Program-made: the position numbers and the translations under genes
Assembly: GCF_000182565.1 (NCBI RefSeq)
Contig: NW_015971555.1
Location: 124,001 to 188,000 of the forward strand
Direction of reading: 5' to 3'
Source: Spizellomyces punctatus DAOM BR117
Lineage: Eukaryota > Chytridiomycota > Chytridiomycetes > Spizellomycetales > Spizellomycetaceae
Length of the DNA stretch: 64,000 nt
Shown: positions 59,294-64,000 of the stretch, piece after piece
Position numbering within the stretch: position 1 is the first letter of the stretch
Layout of the letters: the number at the start of each line of letters is the position of its first letter
The notes under the pieces: model-generated
Databases searched by the model: none
Told to the model about the DNA's origin: nothing
Seen by the model: only the letters and a program-made list of their open reading frames with translations

Positions 59294-61516
59294 TTACACT
59301 CTGTTCATAAATAAAGAAACCTTTTGCGACACCATTCCGCCCTGATTCAACCCTCCAAGAACAACAAATTCGAATGCGTTTACTCCATTCTCCAACCCCA
59401 CCAGACAGTCAAACACCGTTGCGCCCCCCATTTTGAACGCCAACGTCTTGGTTCTCATTCCGCGGTCACCTGGAAGCATCGTTTGCGTTCCTGTAATGGT
59501 ATATGATACTTGGTTAGACGATAATAGGAGAAGCCGAAGGTTTAGAGAGCGGACTTGTTGTGGGACCGTCATGGCGTGGGAGGTTTGGGTTGGAGTGGGG
59601 ATCGGGAGGATCATTCGGATATGATCGTCATTTGAGACGATGCCAAGAGATGTGACGAGGGAACGGGCAGGTGTGGCGTTGGATGCTGCTTCTGGACGGT
59701 TTGAGGACGTGGGGGTCGTGGCTGTTGTCGAAGGAGCTTTACTATTTGCATTGTTCCCTTCTCCTTCGTCTCCAGATGAAATGGCTTCAACATCGATAAA
59801 TGATTCTGGGTCGCCTATCCTCTCCTGTCCATTGACGAGTCTTTTCTGTTTTACTTCTTCAACTTTGGAAATCACTTCTTGCTCGGCATTCACGTTGGAA
59901 CGAGCAGGTGGAATCTTGATCTTCACTTTGGTCGCGTCCGGTATCTCAGACTGCTGTTCAGAGGGATGATCGGACTGCAGCACCAATCGGACGGCAGGGA
60001 GCGCCCCCTTACGACTCTTCTTTTGCACATCACTGACAGAAGAATCCTCCGCATCCTCCTCGATGACTTTGTTATGCGCTGTACCATTTGTTTTACTGGT
60101 CTGTTGTTGAGATCGTAACTATGTTAATTTTCCATCGTGTGGTATCCGGCGCAATCATTATTGCAAATTTACCTTTGACAAAAGCTTTGTCCATCCCGGC
60201 ACATCTGGATCAGCCACCATATCGAATGCTGTTTGTCCCCCAATATTCTCAAACTCTGTGTCGGCGTTGTAACTTTCCACCAGTAGCTGGCACATTTCTA
60301 GATTTCCCCCATATGCTGCCCACCCAAGCGGTTTCTGGCAGAATTTATTTGGCATCAGTATCAGGCTAACGAGAAAATGCACATATTCACACATACTGAT
60401 TGATACCACGTATCTGAGAGCTCGACATCAGCACCATGGTCGATCAATTGCGTGGCAATGTCACACCGTCCAAAATAGGCGGCAGCGTGTAATGGCGCCC
60501 AGGTGAATTTTGCACCAAATAGGTTTGCTTCAGTGAGCGTGTTTACATCGAGACCTTTGGCTAGAAGTCCTTTAACGGTTTTCAAGTCATCCATTTCAAT
60601 GGCCGAGATTAGTGCATCAAGATCTGCTATGAGAACATGAGTTTGCCAAATCCTCACGTAACATTTGGCCCGAGAACATATGCGCACCTTTTCCCGAATG
60701 GGCCTTCTTTGCGGTACTTTTCATGTTCTTTCTGCCAGCGTTTTCCTTTCCTTCAGCTACCTGTTGTAGCTCATCAATTAACCCCTCTTCTTTGACGTTC
60801 TCCAGCTCAGTTCTGAATCGCTGCAGCAGAAAAACAGCGTCCTTGTATATCCTTGACTGAGGTTGGTTATACTTTTTGGCATTTTCAAACACGAGTTCAA
60901 CGTCTGTTCGAAATGACTGGATGGACTTGTACTTGTTATGGTCCAACCTAGCCTATGATTCCGGAAGGTTGAATGAAGAACAACGCAAAGAGAGAAATAT
61001 GAAATATGTGGGCGTACCTGTATGCTATTCATGGCGATTGGCTTTGCGATAACCTCGTCATAATCCGGAAATTGAGTTCGTGGAGGAAGCTGAAGGTATG
61101 GTTCGGCTAACAGTCTTCCGCTGATAGCACCAACAAAAGGTACCCGTACTGTCAATAAAGAGGCACCAGAGTCTTCGGCAACAACAACAAAAGCCCTACC
61201 TGTCGTCTTTATAATATCGAACGACATCAAATAAGCGTCTACAGATACCCTGAATGTCTGATCCATTTGCAACTAAAGCGCCATCCACACTCGCTTCATG
61301 ATCGATCTTTTGAAAAACGCCATCCTTTGTTTAACAAGCACGGAAGGAGACACTTGTAAAATTACCTCCCGCACCGACCTTGTTTCCCATTCTTGCCTTC
61401 TTCGATCTCTGCCCTGGTTCCGGTGTTGCGCCAGGTGTAACACTTCGTATTGAACGACTTTCGATTGGAGCAGGTGAAGGATCACTCAATGCGGCACGCT
61501 TTCGCTTCGTAGACAT
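59294..61516 (-). CDS. bromodomain-ankyrin repeat protein, chromatin-associated
   Basis: Multi-exon gene, ATG at 61516 (MSTKRKRAALSDPSPAP), with a basic disordered start. An exon near 61265-61325 (DGVFQKIDHEASVDGALVAN) leads to a bromodomain: GRLLAEPYLQLPPRTQFPDY, DEVIAKPIAMNSIQ, then LDHNKYKSIQSFRTDVELVF and ENAKKYNQPQSRIYKDAV, with the acetyl-lysine-binding asparagine in YNQ. Ankyrin repeats follow (DLDALISAIEMDDLKTVKGL; APLHAAAYFGRCDIATQLID; KPLGWAAYGGNLEMCQLLVE). The C-terminal ~200 residues include a region of unknown fold (SLGIVSNDDHIRMILPIPTP; FDCLVGLENGVNAFEFVV). The bromodomain resembles RSC-type subunits such as Rsc4, but the ankyrin part is unusual, so I leave it unnamed. It is convergent with PCCA, 113 bases apart. 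Confidence 0.8.
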
Positions 61517-62146
61517 TGTGTGGGAAAAGGTGGACACGCGGGGGATAGCGTTAGGCGCGTAGAGGTTTACTCCAGTGTTGATGTTGCTAATGAGAGTGAC
61601 GAGACCGTGTGTATTTATTTCAAGGGTGTGTCGGTGGAAGGATAAAACGATAGCAAGCGTCGCATGAGTCGTAATGGTCGCAAAGCCTCTGTCCCGTCTG
61701 AATTGAACAGCGCTACAATAGAGGTTCCAAGGGGGGTATACCAAACGTTGACCTTCCGACCTAACCTCTTCCCGTTCGCCAAGATGCAAGATTGTCGGTA
61801 ATAACAACGATTGCGAGCCTCGGACACATATTTGGGGAGCGGGTTTGAGGATCTTGCTTTGGGGGGCATTTGTTGTGGCACAGTGATTGTGCGTATAGTG
61901 GTTTCCAAGACAACTGTAGTGGTGAAATTGAGAGGCAAATTCTCACGAGTGGGAATTTTACGCACAAATTCCCACGCAGAAGCTTTCGAGCACAAGAATG
62001 ATGAAAAGTAAGGGGGGCTGGTTTGCCTCGCCTTGTGGGCGGTTTTCCCACCCAGCCATTTCTTGACAATTTAGAATTCATTTGTTTTTGGAATCTGACC
62101 TGCTGGAAAAGCAGATTGGAAAGCACGTAGAGGGTAATTTGTCACA
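61517..62146. promoter_or_regulatory. divergent promoter with inverted repeat and AAATTCYCAC triplet
   Basis: About 630 bases between the bromodomain-ankyrin gene (minus) and the disordered protein (plus). At 61949..61975 a perfect 10-base inverted repeat (GTGGGAATTT, 7-base spacer, AAATTCCCAC) occurs, and a third near-copy AAATTCTCAC is at 61937..61946. No gene seen. Confidence 0.6.
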
Positions 62147-63915
62147 ATGGGGTTTGGTTTCTTCAAAGCGTCAAAGAGCAAAGCCCAGCCAAAACCACCA
62201 GAGACATCCTCCACGGACTTGCGAAGAAAAAATTCGAGAACGAGCGCTCCTACAAACCCTTCACCAAGGTTTCTTACGAACGCTACGCCACGAGCTCAAA
62301 GCTTTGAAGCAGGGTAATGGCCGCTGGCTAGCATATCAAATGTACTATTTGAAGCTGACTGTCTATGATATAGGCAGTACCGAACGCTTGATCCAAAAGC
62401 GGATGCATTGGATTACACGAGGACAGAGGGCATTTCAAAAGGCTTTCTGGATGATGTCATGTTTGATTTCGATTCGAGGTTGGATTTGAGTGGGAACCCG
62501 GAGACAAAGAAACCAGAGCTTGGAAGCAAGAAAGAAGGTGGGTAAAGAAACCTGGGCTTCGAGCCAAGCAGTTTATCTTCATTATCGAGCGCTTGTTAAT
62601 TTCCCTACCCATAGTAGAACCGCGTTTTAAATATGAGTTGGTGCAGAAGACGATCCCAACATACACATACACACCGAAGGTCTATCGTCTGGGCACAGAT
62701 AGTGCCGAAGATAAGACTGCGAGTCACGTTGACGCGTCCTCATCAACGCCTAAAAAGTCCAGCAAAGATGCAGCTAGAGATGCGGATCTCGTTTCCGGCC
62801 TTGCCGAAGCGTCATTCTTATTTCGCAAAGTCAAATCAAGCAATGAGATAAGGGAGACCCCAAGTCCTAAGGCAGCGTCTAGAGGTGAAACGGAGGCAGT
62901 AAGATTTAACAGACGAGCACGACAGAACCCGGGTAGTCGTCCAGCGGTGGCGGGGTCATTGAACCGGTCGTCGAGCAGAGGACGAGGGCGCAACAGAGCG
63001 CCTACAAAGGGAGTGTCCGGAGAGTCAAGCGGAACCGAATCTGAGGACGACAGTGATCATGTGGCTCTTGCTCCATCTCGCCATCGCTCCACCTCCCGCG
63101 CGAGACCTGTTGTCCAACAGCATTCTGACTCTAATGCAAAGAGCTTGTCTTCGACAAATCTAACCCACTTGGCACAGCCAAAGCTTTCCCCAAGTCGAAT
63201 AAGAGGGAGGTCCGTTGGGCCTTTACCATCACCACCACCATCTCCCTCCGCCGGAAGTGGCCATGAACGTCCCCAGAGCCGTTCGCGATCTCGCTCGAGG
63301 ATGGGACGACAGATAGTTCCATCTACTTCCGATGAGGAGGAGGACTCGGAATCAGACGACGACGTTCCACTAGCTGGTGTTCGAATGCAAGCTATTGAAA
63401 ATCGACAGCATAGGGGACGCCGACGTACAGCTGCGACTCGAGCGCCATCATCGGATTCTCGGAGTCAAGCTGTCGAGTCTGCGGGACGTAGGTCGATAGA
63501 TGTAACACCTGGACGCAGCAGTCGCCGTAATGCGAGCGAGCAAGCCCCGCCGCCTCCCACTGACAACCTCCTGCCATCTTCCTATACCTACTCGCAACAG
63601 CAGGCAATGGCGGCGCTAGCCCAACAGCAACAAATGTGGGTAGCGTACTACCAACAAGCGGCCGTTTATCAACAGGCAGCATACCAGCAGATGCAACAGC
63701 AACAAGTAGGTAATATACCTTCTGCTGCGCCGTACGCTTTCCCAGGTGTCATGGGACAAGGGATGATGCCGTACGGAGTATTACCGTCAGCTGTCCCTTC
63801 TGTTGCGAAGAAACGAAGCAAGAATTTATCCAAGAAGAAGTCTGGAGTGTCGCTGCGTGGTAATGAGGAGAGTGTAGTGGTAGAGGGAGCCGTAAGTGGT
63901 GATTGTGCTGCATAA
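62147..63915 (+). CDS. disordered RS/polyQ-rich protein, function unknown
   Basis: Three exons in phase: 62147..62313, 62374..62537 and 62615..63915, giving 543 residues. It begins MGFGFFKASKSKAQPKPPE. Glycine 2 might be myristoylated, but the context is not classical. Exon 2 encodes YRTLDPKADALDYTRTEGIS and an Asp-rich stretch. The large third exon is low-complexity: Ser/Arg-rich (RSRSRSRMGRQ), acidic (TSDEEEDSESDDDVPLAG), proline runs and a Gln/Tyr/Ala tract (QQQQMWVAYYQQAAVYQQ), ending with a Lys-rich patch (KKRSKNLSKKKS). No domain is recognised. RS and Q/Y-rich content suggests RNA-granule or scaffold roles, as inference only. Confidence 0.8.
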
Positions 63916-64000
63916 TCTAAGCAAGGCTTGTATAGAGATGATAGATGTGATTTAGAATTTTTGTGCGAGTGAAGTATACCTTAGAATGTAAATGTTTAAA

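Overview
This window is nuclear DNA of an intron-rich fungus that is most likely outside Dikarya, with a zoosporic (chytrid-like) lineage the best fit. Introns are mostly 50-75 nt with GT-AG ends, and some carry a CTAAC-type branch site. The gene set mixes fungal and animal-like content. A giant DUF3712/Tag1-like protein points to fungi. SMG1, both propionyl-CoA carboxylase subunits, a RING1-type Polycomb E3, Ecdysoneless and a WHEP-bearing glycyl-tRNA synthetase are rare in or absent from the familiar ascomycete models. I could not run any database search, so the lineage is an inference.

Layout. 1-2.6 kb, minus strand: a PDK1-type kinase cut by the window edge, then GINS subunit Psf1. 3.36-15.8 kb, plus: one very large gene for the NMD kinase SMG1. 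16.9-17.7 kb, plus: a cysteine-proline repeat protein with signal peptide and C-terminal KDEL. 17.8-19.0 kb, minus: quinolinate phosphoribosyltransferase, divergent from a four-CBS-domain protein (19.2-20.5 kb, plus). 20.7-21.3 kb, minus: a four-exon orphan gene of 118 codons. 21.4-25.8 kb, plus: mitochondrial ketoacyl-ACP synthase and succinate-semialdehyde dehydrogenase. A ~190-bp GATG microsatellite then precedes Ecdysoneless/SGT1 (26.2-29.0 kb) and glycyl-tRNA synthetase (29.8-32.8 kb). 33.6-43.8 kb, plus: the giant single-pass repeat protein.

44.2-46.0 kb, minus: RING1-like protein; 46.3-47.4 kb, plus: ribosomal protein eS6. 47.8-50.8 kb, minus: an F-box protein and a mitochondrial carnitine/acylcarnitine-type carrier. 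51.6-59.2 kb: PCCB (minus), Msp1/ATAD1 (plus) and PCCA (plus), so the two subunits of one mitochondrial enzyme flank a mitochondrial outer-membrane AAA ATPase. 59.3-61.5 kb, minus: a bromodomain-ankyrin protein, divergent from a disordered RS/polyQ-rich protein (62.1-63.9 kb).

How the genes relate. Most are housekeeping genes without operon logic, but mitochondrial functions are over-represented (KAS, SSADH, carrier, PCCA, PCCB, Msp1, possibly GlyRS). Propionyl-CoA carboxylase, SSADH and an acylcarnitine carrier all feed acyl units or C4 acids into mitochondrial metabolism. The points most worth following are the KDEL cysteine-repeat protein, the RING1 homologue in a fungus, the PCC gene neighbourhood, the giant repeat array, the orphan four-exon gene, and a possible alternative mitochondrial first exon for GlyRS. 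Splice models were made by eye. Where exon coordinates are given I checked reading phase across the junctions; other multi-exon genes are given as spans.
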